Below, in pieces: positions 6,501 through 7,279 of a stretch of DNA of 7,279 bases. The notes beneath the pieces are model-generated. The model did no database searches. It was not told where the DNA came from and saw nothing but the letters and a program-made list of their open reading frames with translations. The stretch comes from an uncultured Armatimonadota bacterium (GTDB taxonomy: Bacteria > Armatimonadota > Fimbriimonadia > Fimbriimonadales > Fimbriimonadaceae). The DNA lies in NCBI GenBank assembly GCA_946478935.1, contig CAMLEL010000117.1, forward strand, positions 1 to 7,279, in the 5' to 3' direction. How positions within the stretch are numbered: position 1 is the stretch's first letter; each line of letters starts with the position of its first letter. The position numbers and the translations under genes were made by a program.

Positions 6501-7279
6501 ATGCTGAACGTTGATCAGTATGAGGCGCTGTCCAAGGCTCGAGGGAGGCTGGACGCTATCGGAGGTCATCTTTGACCAGCCTCGACTCCTGTCTCAGATA
6601 AGTGAACTGGAGGAGCAGTCCTCCCAACCAGAATTCTGGAACGATCCATCAGCGGCCAATCGTACGCTCCAAAAGCTTTCACGTCTGCGGAACATCCTCG
6701 CGCCGCTTGCCGAGTTGCAAAAAACAGAACGCGACATTGGCGAGCTGTATGAAATGCTGCGAATGGATCCAAGCGAAGACTTGGAGCATGAAGCGGATGT
6801 CATGGCGATTGCTTTCCTCAAGGACTTAGATGCCTACGAACTCCGCACTCTCTTGAGCGGTGAGCATGACGGGCGGAACGCACTGCTTGAAATAAACGCT
6901 GGCGCAGGTGGCTCGGAAGCCTGCGACTGGGCCTCCATGCTTTTTCGACTCTACGTCAGGTGGGCCCAGAACCGTGGTTACAAAACGGAAATCCTAAGCG
7001 AAACTCCGGGTGATGTGACCGGATATCGCTCGGTCCAACTGATGATCTCTGGCGAAAACGCCTACGGATATCTAAAGGCAGAAAATGGCGTCCACCGATT
7101 GGTTCGAATCTCGCCATTCGACGCAGCGGCAAGACGCCACACCTCGTTCGCCAAGGTTGAGGTCCTTCCTGAAATTGAAGAGACTGAAGTCAACATCGAT
7201 CCGGATGACTTAAAAGTTGAGACTCTGCGTGCCGGTGGGGCTGGTGAGCAACGCGCCGTAGGTGAACGGCACACCCGCG
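6501..7279 (+). CDS. prfB: Peptide chain release factor 2, with programmed +1 frameshift; 3' end beyond window
   Basis: RF2 recognises UGA and UAA stop codons and triggers peptide release. The first 24 codons run from ATG 6501 to CTT (6570-6572) and then meet in-frame TGA (6573-6575). Translation resumes in the +1 frame at GAC 6574, giving about 259 visible residues in all. After the shift the frame holds LLEINAGAGGSEACDWASMLFR, GENAYGYLKAENGVHRLVR (each a textbook RF2 segment, first core INAGAGGSEACDW) and the stop-codon recognition motif SPF (204-206) in RISPFDAAARRHTSF, which distinguishes RF2 from RF1. At 7243-7251 the universal GGQ reads GEQ (248-250), and the remaining residues no longer resemble RF2; this may be a sequence-end artefact. 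It is divergent from the protease gene. Confidence 0.93.
6561..6576 (+). promoter_or_regulatory. Programmed +1 ribosomal frameshift site of prfB
   Basis: The stretch GGAGGT (6561-6566), CAT, CTT (6570-6572), TGA (6573-6575), C reproduces the known RF2 autoregulatory site. A Shine-Dalgarno-like element three bases before the slippery CTT promotes slippage when the UGA is read slowly. When RF2 is scarce, UGA decoding is slow and the shift to GAC yields full-length RF2; when it is plentiful the ribosome terminates after 24 codons. The spacing and the C after TGA agree with the E. coli site. Confidence 0.95.

Noticed and set aside
6416..6502. Upstream extension of the protease by 29 residues to 6502
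   Set aside because: The strong Shine-Dalgarno and signal peptide at 6415 favour the shorter form, and the extension would cross the whole intergenic region into the prfB start.
6573..6575. In-frame TGA in prfB as evidence of a pseudogene
   Set aside because: It is the programmed frameshift stop with all flanking elements intact.

Overview
The window looks like an ordinary chromosomal segment of a flagellated bacterium with a GC content in the low-to-mid fifties by eye. Two large exported proteins and their shared C-terminal domain would fit a free-living lineage such as Armatimonadota (Fimbriimonas-like) or a similar deep-branching group. That placement is a guess from protein style; no rRNA is present to test it. 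No tRNA, rRNA, CRISPR array or transposase gene was seen.

Layout. Positions 1-1017 (minus strand) hold the start of a ribosomal protein transcription unit, rpsN-rpsH-rplF (S14, S8, L6), with rplF cut by the window edge. The usual upstream neighbour rplE is absent, so the classical spc operon is split here, and rpsN is preceded by its own leader with a possible folded RNA. Divergently, positions 1257-2460 (plus strand) carry a small four-helix membrane protein and the flagellar chaperones fliS and fliT, the last two overlapping. Both chaperone genes appear to start with TTG. A perfect bidirectional terminator (2461-2497) separates fliT from the convergent gene that follows.

Positions 2507-6415 (minus strand) encode two exported proteins: a 685-residue probable beta-propeller protein and a 545-residue subtilisin-family (S8) protease with propeptide and complete catalytic triad. 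They are separate transcription units, divided by a strong hairpin after the protease and a 213-base intergenic region with promoter-like and repeat elements. Both end in a clearly related C-terminal module of about 95 residues, the most interesting protein-level observation here. 

Positions 6501-7279 (plus strand), divergent from the protease, hold prfB (release factor 2) with the classical autoregulatory +1 frameshift site (Shine-Dalgarno-like GGAGGT, then CTT TGA C). The frame agrees well with RF2 until the universal GGQ motif, where it reads GEQ and stops resembling RF2 for the last ~34 bases. This is most likely a sequence-end or assembly artefact, but it deserves a check.

Together the genes cover translation (S14, S8, L6, RF2), flagellar assembly (FliS, FliT) and extracellular functions (protease and propeller protein). 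I see no convincing dedicated new defence or mobile system.
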